DNA from: CALHVX01 sp039198065
Lineage (GTDB): Bacteria; Pseudomonadota; Gammaproteobacteria; Pseudomonadales; Azotimanducaceae
Assembly (NCBI GenBank): GCA_039198065.1
Contig: JBCCTU010000006.1
Span: 62,001 to 126,000 of the forward strand
Length of the DNA: 64,000 nt
Direction: 5' to 3'
The notes below the pieces were generated by a model. That model did not search any database. It was given only the letters and a program-made list of their open reading frames with translations, and was not told the origin of the DNA. The position numbers and the translations under genes were made by a program. Shown here one piece after another: positions 50,426 through 59,245 of the stretch. Each line of letters starts with the position of its first letter. Within the stretch, counting starts at the first letter, position 1.

Positions 50426-51510
50426 TTTCAATTCCGCCCAACGTGGCGTTTCTGCGGCTCGCGATGTGCGGCCTTGTGCTCGGCCTCGTTGGCTGCGAAC
50501 CCGGTGGCACCGCCGCAACCCCCCGCGGCCCCGGTAAGCGACCACCGACCGCGGTCGTTGCCGAGGCGGTACTGCCGCGACCCATGCGCGACACCATTGA
50601 AGCGATCGGAACTGCGGTCGCGAACGAATCACTCACGCTCACCTCAAAGGTTACCGATACGGTCACTGCCGTACGTTTCGACGACGGCGACTTCGCCGAC
50701 GCCGGTGCGGTGCTAGTCGAGCTCGCGAACGAGGAAGAGTCGGCGTTGCTCGAAGAGGCGGAAGCCACGGTGAATGACACTCGACTGCAGCTCGAACGAC
50801 TGGAAGATCTGTTCAAACGACGCGCCGTGCCCGTTTCCGATGTAGACGTTGCGCGGGCGCGGGCCAACGAAGCCAAAGCACGCTTCGAGTCGATCGTCGC
50901 CCGGCTCAATGACCGGCTCATCCGCGCTCCCTTTGCCGGGGTACTGGGGTTCCGCCAGGTGAGTCCGGGGACGTTGCTCGCTCCGGGCACGGCGATCTGC
51001 ACCCTCGACGATATTGAGCGCATCAAGCTCGACTTTGCCGTCCCCGAGGTCTATTTGGCGATTCTCGAACCGGGCATGACGCTGACGGCGAGCAGTGCCG
51101 CGTACCCTGATTTGTTTTTCGAGGCCGACGTCGAGACCGTAGGGTCGCGAATCGACGCCGTCAGCCGTACGGCACAGGTGCGCGCCATCATCGACAACCC
51201 GAAGCGCCGGTTGCGACCGGGCATGTTGCTTACGGTGCTGCTCGAGGCGCGGGAACGAGTCAGCCTGGCGGTGCCGGAGGTGGCCGTGGTGCAGCGCTCC
51301 GGATCAGCCTTCGTCTATGTCGTCACCGATAGCGATGGCGACACCCCCGTCGCTGCGCTGCGCCAGATCCGCACCGGCGCTCGCTTTAAGGGTTGGGTCG
51401 AGGTGCTCGAAGGGCTTTCCGATCAGGAACGGGTCATTACCGACGGTGTCATCAAAGTACGCGACGGTTCGCCGATCCGGTTGCTGGATCGCGCGACGCT
51501 CACCGGTTGA
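50422..51510 (+). CDS. RND efflux periplasmic adaptor (membrane fusion lipoprotein)
   Basis: A 362-residue HlyD/AcrA-type adaptor. Lipoprotein signal RLAMCGLVLGLVGC. Barrel-sandwich and hairpin: GTAVANESLTLTSKVTDTVT, VELANEEESALLEEAEATVN, a coiled-coil stretch (RLEDLFKRRAVPVSDVDVAR), RLIRAPFAGVLGFRQVSPGT, then the beta-barrel domain (VYLAILEPGMTLTASSAAYP). The start overlaps the Anbu stop by 4 bases, and the RND pump starts 24 bases after its stop. It links the inner-membrane pump to an outer-membrane channel, which is not encoded nearby. Confidence 0.93.
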   Translation: MISIPPNVAFLRLAMCGLVLGLVGCEPGGTAATPRGPGKRPPTAVVAEAVLPRPMRDTIEAIGTAVANESLTLTSKVTDTVTAVRFDDGDFADAGAVLVELANEEESALLEEAEATVNDTRLQLERLEDLFKRRAVPVSDVDVARARANEAKARFESIVARLNDRLIRAPFAGVLGFRQVSPGTLLAPGTAICTLDDIERIKLDFAVPEVYLAILEPGMTLTASSAAYPDLFFEADVETVGSRIDAVSRTAQVRAIIDNPKRRLRPGMLLTVLLEARERVSLAVPEVAVVQRSGSAFVYVVTDSDGDTPVAALRQIRTGARFKGWVEVLEGLSDQERVITDGVIKVRDGSPIRLLDRATLTG

Positions 51511-51534
51511 TCGCACGGCAACAAGGAGATACCC

Positions 51535-54500
51535 ATGTGGCTTTCCGATACCTCAGTTAAGCGGCCGGTTTTCGCAAGCGTCATCAGTTTGTTGCTGGTC
51601 GCGTTCGGGACGCTCGCCTATCTCAGCCTGCCCCTGCGTGAGTATCCCGACGTTAGCCCGCCGGTGGTTTCTGTGAAAACGACCTACGTTGGCGCCTCGG
51701 CGGACATCATTGAAAGCCGGGTTACGGAGATCATCGAAGACCAGATCAGCGGCGTCGAAGGCATCAAGTCCATTCGCTCGACCAGCCGCGACGAACAGTC
51801 GTCTATCAACATTGAGTTTGCGCTGAGCCGTGATATCGACGAAGCGGCCAACGATGTTCGGGATCGCGTGTCTCGGGTAATCGACCGCCTACCCGATGAG
51901 GCAGACACGCCTGAGGTTGCGAAGGAAGACAGCGACGCGCGGCCGGTTATGTACATCAGTCTGTCCAGCGACCGCATGTCGGTTATGGAACTCGACGACT
52001 ACGCCAACCGCTACATCGTTGACCGCTTTTCTGTGATCCCCGGGGTCTCCAGCGCACGGGTAAACAGTAATGGTGCGCCAAGCATGCGCATCTTTCTCGA
52101 TCGGTTGGCGCTGGGCGCACGCAATCTGACGGTTGACGATGTGCTAGCGGCTTTGCGGCGCGAAAATTTGGAGTTGCCTGCGGGCCGCATCGAATCGGAA
52201 AGCATCGAGTTCCGAGTGCGCCTGGCACGCAGCTACCGCAGCCCGGCGGACTTTCAAACGCTGGTAGTTTCGACGGGAGACGACGGCTATCCCATTCGTT
52301 TAGGCGAGGTCGCCCGCGTTCAGGTTGCGCCGTCTAACTATCGCCAGACCTTTAGCGTCAATCAGAAACCGACCGTTGGCATTGCCATTTCCAAGCAGTC
52401 CAACGCGAACACGTTGGAAACGCTGGAGCTGGTAAAAAAAGAGATTGCCCGTACGGGAGACGGCTTACCGGAGCATATGGAGTTCATTGCCAGCTCCGAT
52501 GACTCGCTGTTCATCCGCGAGGCGATCAACTCGGTGTTTCAGACCATCGGTCTGACGGTTGTGTTAGTGGCGCTGGTAATCCTGGTTTTCCTCGGCACCG
52601 TCCGGACGATGGTGATTCCCGCAATCACCATCCCCGTATGCTTGATTGCCTCCTTTATGGCGCTTGCGGCGTTCGGGTTTTCCGTCAACCTCATCACGCT
52701 CCTGGCTCTGGTTTTGAGCATTGGGCTGGTCGTTGACGACGCGATTGTTGTACTGGAAAACATTTACCGGCGGTTGGAGAAGGGTGAGGCGCCGCTCCTC
52801 GCTGCGTATCGCGGTGCCCGGCAGGTATCCTTTGCGGTTATCGCAACGACCGCCGTGCTCGTGGCCGTGTTTACTCCCATCATGTTTCTCAAAGACAACA
52901 CGGGCATCATCTTCCGAGAGCTGGCGGTGGCGATCAGCGCGGCGGTGGTGTTCTCAAGCGTGCTGGCTCTGTCGCTGGTACCCATGCTGTGTTCAAAGTT
53001 TCTGCGCCACTCGCCGAAACCTAACGCCTTGAGTGCAACGCTCAACCGCGGCTTCGACCTGCTCGAAGCGGGCTATCGAGCCTTGCTCGGCGCGCTCATG
53101 AGGCAGCGCTGGATCGCGTTGGCCATCACCCTGGGTACGGTTGGGTTGGCTGCCTACCTCGTTGATCACGTGGCCCGGGAGTACACACCGGCCGAGGATC
53201 AGGGGCTCATCTTCGCCCGCGTCGTCGCGCCGGAAGGCACCGGCATCAACCGCATGCTGGCTGCCATGACGGACATCGAAGAACCGGCGATGCGCCGGCT
53301 GGAAGAAGGCAGCGTCGCGCGGGTGTTGTCGCGGGTGCCGGCCTGGGGGCAGACGGCGCCGAACACGGGCATCCTGTTCGTCACCATGAGTCCCTGGGGC
53401 GAGCGCAACAAAAGTTCAGCGGAAATTGCTCAGGAATTGACCCGCGAGTGGAGTGCCATTCCGACGGTTCGGGCCTTCGCCTTCTCGCGCTCAGGTCTGT
53501 CCCGGGGCGGTGCCGGTGAACCGGTGCAGTTCGTGATCGGTGGGCCAGACTATTCGATACTCGCCGACTGGCGGGACCGCATCATGGAAGCGGCTGAGGA
53601 TTACCCGGGGCTTACCCGCATGGACGCGGATCTAAAGGAAACGCAACCGCAGCTGCTTGTTCGCATCGATCGCAGCCGAGCGGCGGATCTCGGCGTGTCG
53701 GTTGAGACCGTGGGCCGCACCCTGGCAGCGATGATGAGCGAACAGCAGGTCACCACCTTCGTTCAGGATGGCGAGGAGTACGACGTGATCGTATCCGCCG
53801 AACCGGAACAGCGAGCGTCGCCAGAAGATCTTACCAACGTCTACGTCCGATCCGACCTCACCGGTGAGCTGGTGCCACTGGCAAACCTCATTCGGGTCGA
53901 AGAGATGGCAGGGCCTGGGACATTGAATCGCTACAACCGGATTCGTGCGGTAACGCTGTCCGCCAACCTTGCGCCCGGTTACGCGCTGGGTGATGCCTTG
54001 GCGTTCCTTGAGCAGGCGGTGAAGGACACGCTGCCAGACACGGCGCAGATCGATTACAAAGGCGAGTCGCTTGAGTACAAAGAAGCCAGTGGTAGCCTTG
54101 CCTTCACCCTCGGGCTTGCGCTGCTTATCGTGTTCCTCGTTCTCGCGGCTCAGTTCGAGAGTTTCATTCAGCCCATCGTGATCCTGCTCGCGGTACCGCT
54201 GGCGATTGGCGGCGGACTCCTTGGGCTTTACGTCACCGATTCGACGCTCAACATTTACAGTCAGATCGGCATGGTGATGTTGATCGGCATTGCCACTAAG
54301 AATGGCGTATTGATCGTTGAGTTTATCAACCAGCTGCGGGACTCCGGGCGGCCGGTCGATGAGGCGATAATCGACGGGGCCGTGATTCGTCTGCGCCCGG
54401 TGCTCATGACGACCATCTCCACCGTTGCCGGCGCCGTACCGCTGGTTCTTGCCACTGGGGCTGGGGCCGAGAGTCGGACCGTGCTTGGGGTCGTCATATT

Positions 54501-54630
54501 CTTCGGGGTTGCTATCGCGTCGGTGTTGACGCTCTTCATCGTGCCTGCGTTTTACTCGCTGTTGGCGAAGCGATCGAGTTCGCCGGAAGCCGTGGCCCGG
54601 GAGCTCGACGATCTGCTCTCCGAGGCGTGA
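51535..54630 (+). CDS. RND efflux pump (HAE1 family)
   Basis: A 1031-residue inner-membrane proton-driven pump. SDTSVKRPVFASVISLLLVA opens helix 1. Helix 4 has the proton-relay aspartates at 401–402 in GLVVDDAIVVLENIYRRLEK. Porter-domain segments include EYPDVSPPVVSVKTTYVGAS, IIEDQISGVEGIKSIRSTSR and SNGAPSMRIFLDRLALGARN. A second periplasmic loop and IGIATKNGVLIVEFINQLRD in helix 10 complete the pattern. AAGGAGAT precedes the ATG. It belongs to the large HAE1 group that exports hydrophobic or amphiphilic compounds; the substrate cannot be read from sequence. It forms an operon with Anbu and the adaptor. Confidence 0.94.
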   Translation: MWLSDTSVKRPVFASVISLLLVAFGTLAYLSLPLREYPDVSPPVVSVKTTYVGASADIIESRVTEIIEDQISGVEGIKSIRSTSRDEQSSINIEFALSRDIDEAANDVRDRVSRVIDRLPDEADTPEVAKEDSDARPVMYISLSSDRMSVMELDDYANRYIVDRFSVIPGVSSARVNSNGAPSMRIFLDRLALGARNLTVDDVLAALRRENLELPAGRIESESIEFRVRLARSYRSPADFQTLVVSTGDDGYPIRLGEVARVQVAPSNYRQTFSVNQKPTVGIAISKQSNANTLETLELVKKEIARTGDGLPEHMEFIASSDDSLFIREAINSVFQTIGLTVVLVALVILVFLGTVRTMVIPAITIPVCLIASFMALAAFGFSVNLITLLALVLSIGLVVDDAIVVLENIYRRLEKGEAPLLAAYRGARQVSFAVIATTAVLVAVFTPIMFLKDNTGIIFRELAVAISAAVVFSSVLALSLVPMLCSKFLRHSPKPNALSATLNRGFDLLEAGYRALLGALMRQRWIALAITLGTVGLAAYLVDHVAREYTPAEDQGLIFARVVAPEGTGINRMLAAMTDIEEPAMRRLEEGSVARVLSRVPAWGQTAPNTGILFVTMSPWGERNKSSAEIAQELTREWSAIPTVRAFAFSRSGLSRGGAGEPVQFVIGGPDYSILADWRDRIMEAAEDYPGLTRMDADLKETQPQLLVRIDRSRAADLGVSVETVGRTLAAMMSEQQVTTFVQDGEEYDVIVSAEPEQRASPEDLTNVYVRSDLTGELVPLANLIRVEEMAGPGTLNRYNRIRAVTLSANLAPGYALGDALAFLEQAVKDTLPDTAQIDYKGESLEYKEASGSLAFTLGLALLIVFLVLAAQFESFIQPIVILLAVPLAIGGGLLGLYVTDSTLNIYSQIGMVMLIGIATKNGVLIVEFINQLRDSGRPVDEAIIDGAVIRLRPVLMTTISTVAGAVPLVLATGAGAESRTVLGVVIFFGVAIASVLTLFIVPAFYSLLAKRSSSPEAVARELDDLLSEA

Positions 54631-54904
54631 TGTCCGCATTGGATTGGCGTAGAGCCGGCGTTTACACAGTTCGGACGCATCTTCACGTAATCGGGTAACT
54701 TCCGGCCGGCCGAATCGCCTATGCTGTCAACTAGATGATGCGCATCGCGCGTCTTAGCTTTATGACGCTTTCCTCGGCTGAGGCCTTCCAGGCGCGCTAG
54801 CCTGGGATCCGCGGTAGGGCGGATGCGGGCCCCCGAGCTCGCCGACCCCTGCAACCGGGCGAGTACACAGACCCGAGGCATCCCATGACTAGTGCAGTAC
54901 GATC

Positions 54905-56461
54905 GTGAACACCCAGAACCGTGCGTTTCGTGCGAGTCAACCGGCGCCCGTGAGCGCTTTTGGTTCCCGCGGCCGGGTCGTGGAGCTCCCGCGGTCGAGC
55001 GCAGAGCGGGATCTACACAGGCTGGCGAAACCTCGCAAAGCGATGGAATCGGCATCAACCTACGGCGAGTGGGCGGCCGCCGCGCAAGCCTATGACGAAC
55101 GCTCCGGTGCTGCAGCCTGGAAACGTTACGACGTAAGCAGCCGCTACGACTACCGGATCATACGTCGGCGAATGGACGAGCTGGCGCGTCTACGCCGCAA
55201 GGGCGATCCCCATGAACTGCTGTTCTTCCTGAACGAGGGTATGCACGGCAACGTTGGCGGAATCGGCTCACCGGCGATGTATACGCGGGCCCAGTTTGGC
55301 ACTAAGGATCTGATCACGGGCTACCTCGAAGAAATGGCAGCGGCTGTCGAGCAGGTGGCCCAGGTTCCAGATACCGAGATTCCCGTGCACGAGAAAGCGG
55401 ATTTCTTCGATCGTGCGTCCATCTGTTACGGCCGCTCGGCGTTGATGCTGAGTGGCGGTGGCGCGCTTGGCCCCTTTCATGTCGGTGTCGTAAAGGCGCT
55501 CTTCGGCGAAGGTTTACTGCCGCGGATCCTGTCCGGTGCAAGCGCCGGTTCGATCGTCTGCGCAATCATCGGCACCCGCAGTGATGCAGAACTGGCTGAG
55601 TTGTTCGCCGAGCGCGCGCTGGAACGCCCGCTGACGGAATTGATGCTCACCAACTCGCTGGAAGCCGCGCCGGTTTCCGCGGCAGCCCGCGGTCGCCGGA
55701 TTGATGTGGGCAAACTGATCGACGTTATCGCTGCTCTGATCCCCGATATGACCTTTGCGGAGGCATTCGAAGAATCTGGCCGCCACATCAACGTCTCGGT
55801 CGCTCCCCGGGATGTGCATCAGCAATCACGACTGCTGAACGCGGTGACGTCTCCGAACGTCTTTATTCGCGAGGCGGTCCAGGCGTCCTGCGCGATTCCA
55901 GGGATTTTTCCTGCGGTCACGCTGGCGGCGAAGAACGTTCACGGCAAGCGCCAACCCTACGTGCCATCGCGCCAGTGGGTGGATGGATCGGTGAGCGATG
56001 ATCTGCCGGCTAAACGGCTCGCGCGTCTCTACCGCGCGAACCACTTCATTACCAGTCAGACGAATCCGATCGTGCTGTGGGCGCTTGCCGATCCCGGTCG
56101 CGATGATATTTTCGCGCGCAGCTGGAACGTGTACCAGAACGCCTGGAAGGAATGGTTCCGGGCGACCTACCCCTTCGCCATGCAGATAACAAAGAATCTG
56201 TATCCGCTGAATCTGCTGACCCGTATTGGCTACAGCATTGCGATTCAGGACTACACGGCAGATGTCACGATCCTGCCGCGGCGACGGTTTTGGGATCCGC
56301 GCAAGCTGCTCTCTGAATTGAGTCCGGAAGAAACGCTGGCCCTGATCCGCCAGGGGGAGCAGTCCACCTGGCCCAAGATCGAGATGATCCGTAACGCGTC
56401 TCGGGTCAGCCGAGCGCTGGACGCCGCGATGCTGGAGCTCGATCCAGGGCGCCGCCGCTAA
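54905..56461 (+). CDS. Patatin-like phospholipase with DUF3336 domain
   Basis: A 518-residue lipid acyl hydrolase. The N-terminal DUF3336 region is STYGEWAAAAQAYDERSGAA, WKRYDVSSRYDYRIIRRRMD. Patatin domain: oxyanion GGGALGPFHVGVVKALFGEG, nucleophile Ser213 in GASAGSIVCAI, Asp360 in WVDGSVSDD. The same layout occurs in eukaryotic triacylglycerol lipases (TGL3–5). GTG at 54905 is the longest start. The ATG at 55043, just before the homologous part, is also possible; then 412 bases upstream would be empty. The 274 bases 54631–54904 after the RND gene show nothing I can support. Confidence 0.87.
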   Translation: MNTQNRAFRASQPAPVSAFGSRGRVVELPRSSAERDLHRLAKPRKAMESASTYGEWAAAAQAYDERSGAAAWKRYDVSSRYDYRIIRRRMDELARLRRKGDPHELLFFLNEGMHGNVGGIGSPAMYTRAQFGTKDLITGYLEEMAAAVEQVAQVPDTEIPVHEKADFFDRASICYGRSALMLSGGGALGPFHVGVVKALFGEGLLPRILSGASAGSIVCAIIGTRSDAELAELFAERALERPLTELMLTNSLEAAPVSAAARGRRIDVGKLIDVIAALIPDMTFAEAFEESGRHINVSVAPRDVHQQSRLLNAVTSPNVFIREAVQASCAIPGIFPAVTLAAKNVHGKRQPYVPSRQWVDGSVSDDLPAKRLARLYRANHFITSQTNPIVLWALADPGRDDIFARSWNVYQNAWKEWFRATYPFAMQITKNLYPLNLLTRIGYSIAIQDYTADVTILPRRRFWDPRKLLSELSPEETLALIRQGEQSTWPKIEMIRNASRVSRALDAAMLELDPGRRR

Positions 56462-56503
56462 GCTCAACCAACGGCCCGGCGCCGCGTTACTCAGCCACAG
56501 GGT

Positions 56504-57325
56504 CTAGCGCGCGGCTGGGCGTTCGAAGCGGCTCTGACGTTGCCAGTGTTCGCCGTCGTAACGCACCGTGGGTTGGCTGCCGGTGTGTATCCAGAAGTAA
56601 TCTCGATCGAACTGATACTGGGGGTGGTATTCGGGGTGCAGCGCCGCCAACGGGTAGCGCTTGAGGCCGGTAAGCCCGTTCTTGCGGGTCGACTCGAGCA
56701 GATACTCCCGCCCTTCGCGGAACAGAACGACCCAGGCGTGGCCCTCGCCGCGCATGGTGCCGACCGCTACCCGCGCTCGCTCGCCAATCCCGATCAACCA
56801 GTCAGCGAGCAGTATCGCGTGGTCTTCGCAGTCCCCCTGGGGTTCACGGAACGCCTGACGGCTGGTCTGCCAGAGGTCCTCGTCCGTTCCGATGCGGTAC
56901 TGCTGATGATCGTAAAGGTAGGACTTGCGCGAAGCTAAGTGCAGCAGCGGGTACCAGGGGTTGTCGACCTCAAATGGCACGTAGCGCTCCAGAAACGACT
57001 GCCAGACGTGGTAACCGCGATCGACACCGTGGGCTAACCCGAGGGCGCGCTCTACGGGACCGAGATTGAGGATCAGCGGGACGGCCCGGTTCCGGTAGCT
57101 GGCCGGTAGGGACCGCACGATGCGCGCGGCTGCGTGTCGCTCGTTGTTTGCTTCCAGACGCACGAAGCCGCGGGTCTCGCGGCGCTCGAGATCGCTGTCG
57201 TCGAGCTTGCGGAGTGCCAGATCGATGGCATCGCTGTAGCTACGGGTGGGATCTTCGGCGCCGGCAAACACCAGCGCGAGGATCACCACCAGCGTCAGCG
57301 CGATGAGGAGATCGAAGCGGCTCAA
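56504..57325 (-). CDS. Membrane-anchored transglutaminase-like cysteine protease-fold protein
   Basis: A 273-residue protein with one N-terminal membrane helix (FDLLIALTLVVILALVFAGA). Its transglutaminase-like core has Cys in FREPQGDCEDHAILLADWLI, His in MRGEGHAWVVLFREGREYLL and Glu/Asp in LLESTRKN. The first half (NLGPVERALGLAHGVDRGYH) is helical. Residue order fits periplasmic transglutaminase-like peptidases. The start overlaps the stop of the DUF350 gene by 4 bases. Function unknown; convergent with patatin. Confidence 0.78.
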   Translation of the reverse strand: MSRFDLLIALTLVVILALVFAGAEDPTRSYSDAIDLALRKLDDSDLERRETRGFVRLEANNERHAAARIVRSLPASYRNRAVPLILNLGPVERALGLAHGVDRGYHVWQSFLERYVPFEVDNPWYPLLHLASRKSYLYDHQQYRIGTDEDLWQTSRQAFREPQGDCEDHAILLADWLIGIGERARVAVGTMRGEGHAWVVLFREGREYLLESTRKNGLTGLKRYPLAALHPEYHPQYQFDRDYFWIHTGSQPTVRYDGEHWQRQSRFERPAAR

Positions 57326-57552
57326 CCGCGAAAGCCAAAGGCGACGATGACGGCGACGAAGATCAGCACTGTGGACGCGAAGATCGCGACGGCCACGTTG
57401 CCGGCCTTAAGTTCAGCCTCGATGTCGATCCGTGTCAGCAGGCGGGCGTCGATGGCCTTAAGGGCGATTACGCCGACGATCAGGGCGAGGATCGTAAAGG
57501 CGAGGTTCAGCCCCAGATTGACGAGGGTGGCGGTGAGAAAATCCCATTGCAT
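57322..57552 (-). CDS. DUF350 small membrane protein
   Basis: A 76-residue, two-helix protein: LVNLGLNLAFTILALIVGVI and VAVAIFASTVLIFVAVIVAF, with DARLLTRIDIEAELKAGN between. This is one half of the DUF350 repeat; longer relatives have two or four. It overlaps the transglutaminase-like gene by 4 bases. DUF350 proteins occur near other transglutaminase-like or glutathionylspermidine-synthase-like genes, so a membrane scaffold for peptide modification is possible, as inference. Confidence 0.72.
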   Translation of the reverse strand: MQWDFLTATLVNLGLNLAFTILALIVGVIALKAIDARLLTRIDIEAELKAGNVAVAIFASTVLIFVAVIVAFGFRG

Positions 57553-57755
57553 GCGGCGGGTTCCGATTCAGGTGAAGGTCAGATGCCGGAGCCTACCCTG
57601 TGATTCCTGCGGCTGCAGTGTGGTTTGCCCCTCGTCGCCGCCCATCGACATCGCCGAGCTGTGACCGACCGCGCAGACTTTACGTTTCATCACCGCGCCG
57701 CCATGGCGCTTTGATGCAGAATGACGTTCGATCAGCTGACTACCCGGAGCCCACC

Positions 57756-57956
57756 ATGCGACGAATCCTTGCCCTTAGTGCCCTGATCGCCCTGTGTGCG
57801 GGTGCACAGCCCCTGCTGGCTGCGGAATCAGTGATCAAGAAAACCCTCGACGGCCGCTGCCTGGCGCCCAATCACCCGGACTACTGGAAGACCAAGGTCT
57901 ATACGGCCAAGCCCTCCATGGAAGCCTGCCTCAAGAGCGGCGGCAAGAAAGCCTGA
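57756..57956 (+). CDS. Small secreted protein, 66 residues
   Basis: A signal peptide (RRILALSALIALCAGAQPLL, cleavage near LAA) followed by about 42 residues: SVIKKTLDGRCLAPNHPDYW, KTKVYTAKPSMEACLKSGGK, KA. The pattern K-x-DGxC, then HPxY, T and a closing ACLxSGG resembles a short domain I recall from C-termini or stand-alone forms near nucleases in Pseudomonas and relatives, where the two cysteines pair. CCGGAG lies before the ATG at 57756. Convergent with the EAL gene. Function unknown. Confidence 0.65.
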   Translation: MRRILALSALIALCAGAQPLLAAESVIKKTLDGRCLAPNHPDYWKTKVYTAKPSMEACLKSGGKKA

Positions 57957-57979
57957 ATCCGTCCCCACCGGAGGCCCGA

Positions 57980-59245
57980 TCAGGCGGCCCCCATCTGGAC
58001 GCCGAGCCAACGCTCGAACTCTTCCGGTGGCAGCGGCTTGCCGAAGAGGTAACCCTGGAGGAGATCGCAGTTCATCGTTTTCAGAAGCTCCGCGGTTTTC
58101 CGGCGTTCGACACCTTCGGCGACGACCCGGAGTTTCAGCGCATGGGCGAGTTGGATGATTCCTGAAACCAGGGCCTGAGCTTGCGGCGCCTTTTCGAAAT
58201 CCTCGAGGAACGCTTTATCGAGTTTGATCTCATCTGCCGGCAAGTCGCGCAGGTATGCAAGCGACGAGTAGCCGGTTCCGAAGTCGTCGATACTGATCGC
58301 AACACCCAAGCGCTGCAGTGCGCGCAGCTGCAGGGCCACGGCCTTCGCATCTTCTACGAACAGCGACTCCGTCACTTCGAGTACCAGCCGCTTGGGTTCG
58401 ACGGAAAAGAGCTCGAGGGCATCCTTCACAGCGAGCGCAAGCCGGCCGTTGGCAACGAGGCTGGCGGGCACGTTGATGCTGATTGAGAGATCTTCCGACC
58501 AGCCCTGGGCATGGCTGAAGACGGTGCGCAACAGGCGGTGGGTGAAGGCCTCAACGTGGCCACTGCGTTCCAGCGTTGCCATGAAGTCAGCCGGGGCGAC
58601 GACACCGCGCGTTTTCGAATGCCAACGCGTCAAGGTTTCGACCCCGATGATGGTCTGAAACGCGGCGCTTACCTTGGGCTGAAAGTAAGGCACGAACTCA
58701 CCGCAGGCGATGGCTTGCTCCAGGTCCGACTCGAGGTTGGCGTCAGCCTCCGAGCCTGCGTGGTCGGCGCGATTTCCAACGCGAATCGATTGCCCCGATC
58801 GTGACGCATGCTTCAGGGACTCGACGACACGCTGGATAGCGCTGACGGGGTTGTCTCCCCGCTCGTTGCGGATTAGTGCGCCGCAGTAGCGGATGGGATA
58901 GTCCTGGTTGAGCACGGAGACCGGGGCCCGCAGAAGCTTCTGCAGCTTGGCACCGGCCAACTCCAGGTGCTCATCACTCTCTATGCCGCGCAGAATGATG
59001 GCAAAGGTGGAGAGGTCGATTTCAATGATCTGATCGCGGCTGCGAAGCGATTCTTCGATTCGCTCCTGCAGTGCCCGCGATTCCTGCTTTGCGGTTTCCG
59101 ACACCAGCCCGTCTTCTACCGGTGCTGAGAGTTTGAAGCGCACCAGGCCGATTCCCAGAAACAGCGGTCGCTCTCGCTCTGCGTTGATGCCGTGGAGATT
59201 CTTGAACGCGGCATCGAGCGGCTGCTTGAGCCGTTGCAGACTCAT
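57980..59245 (-). CDS. c-di-GMP phosphodiesterase (degenerate GGDEF, EAL)
   Basis: A 421-residue protein. Residues about 25–150 keep the GGDEF fold, but the motif reads EIDLSTFAIIL, so no cyclase activity is expected. The EAL domain starts near 175: the motif is GVETLTRW (ETL variant with Glu and Arg kept), ISINVPASLV, LVLEVTESLFV, IDDFGTGYSSLAYLRDLPAD, IKLDKAFLEDF, VVAEGVERRKTAELLKTMNC. The metal and catalytic residues are all present, so hydrolysis of c-di-GMP is likely. The start overlaps the HD-GYP gene stop by 4 bases. Confidence 0.87.
   Translation of the reverse strand: MSLQRLKQPLDAAFKNLHGINAERERPLFLGIGLVRFKLSAPVEDGLVSETAKQESRALQERIEESLRSRDQIIEIDLSTFAIILRGIESDEHLELAGAKLQKLLRAPVSVLNQDYPIRYCGALIRNERGDNPVSAIQRVVESLKHASRSGQSIRVGNRADHAGSEADANLESDLEQAIACGEFVPYFQPKVSAAFQTIIGVETLTRWHSKTRGVVAPADFMATLERSGHVEAFTHRLLRTVFSHAQGWSEDLSISINVPASLVANGRLALAVKDALELFSVEPKRLVLEVTESLFVEDAKAVALQLRALQRLGVAISIDDFGTGYSSLAYLRDLPADEIKLDKAFLEDFEKAPQAQALVSGIIQLAHALKLRVVAEGVERRKTAELLKTMNCDLLQGYLFGKPLPPEEFERWLGVQMGAA

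Noticed and set aside
53632..54639. 335-codon open frame on the minus strand opposite the RND pump
   Set aside because: Antisense shadow of a gene with clear RND motifs; no recognisable protein features.
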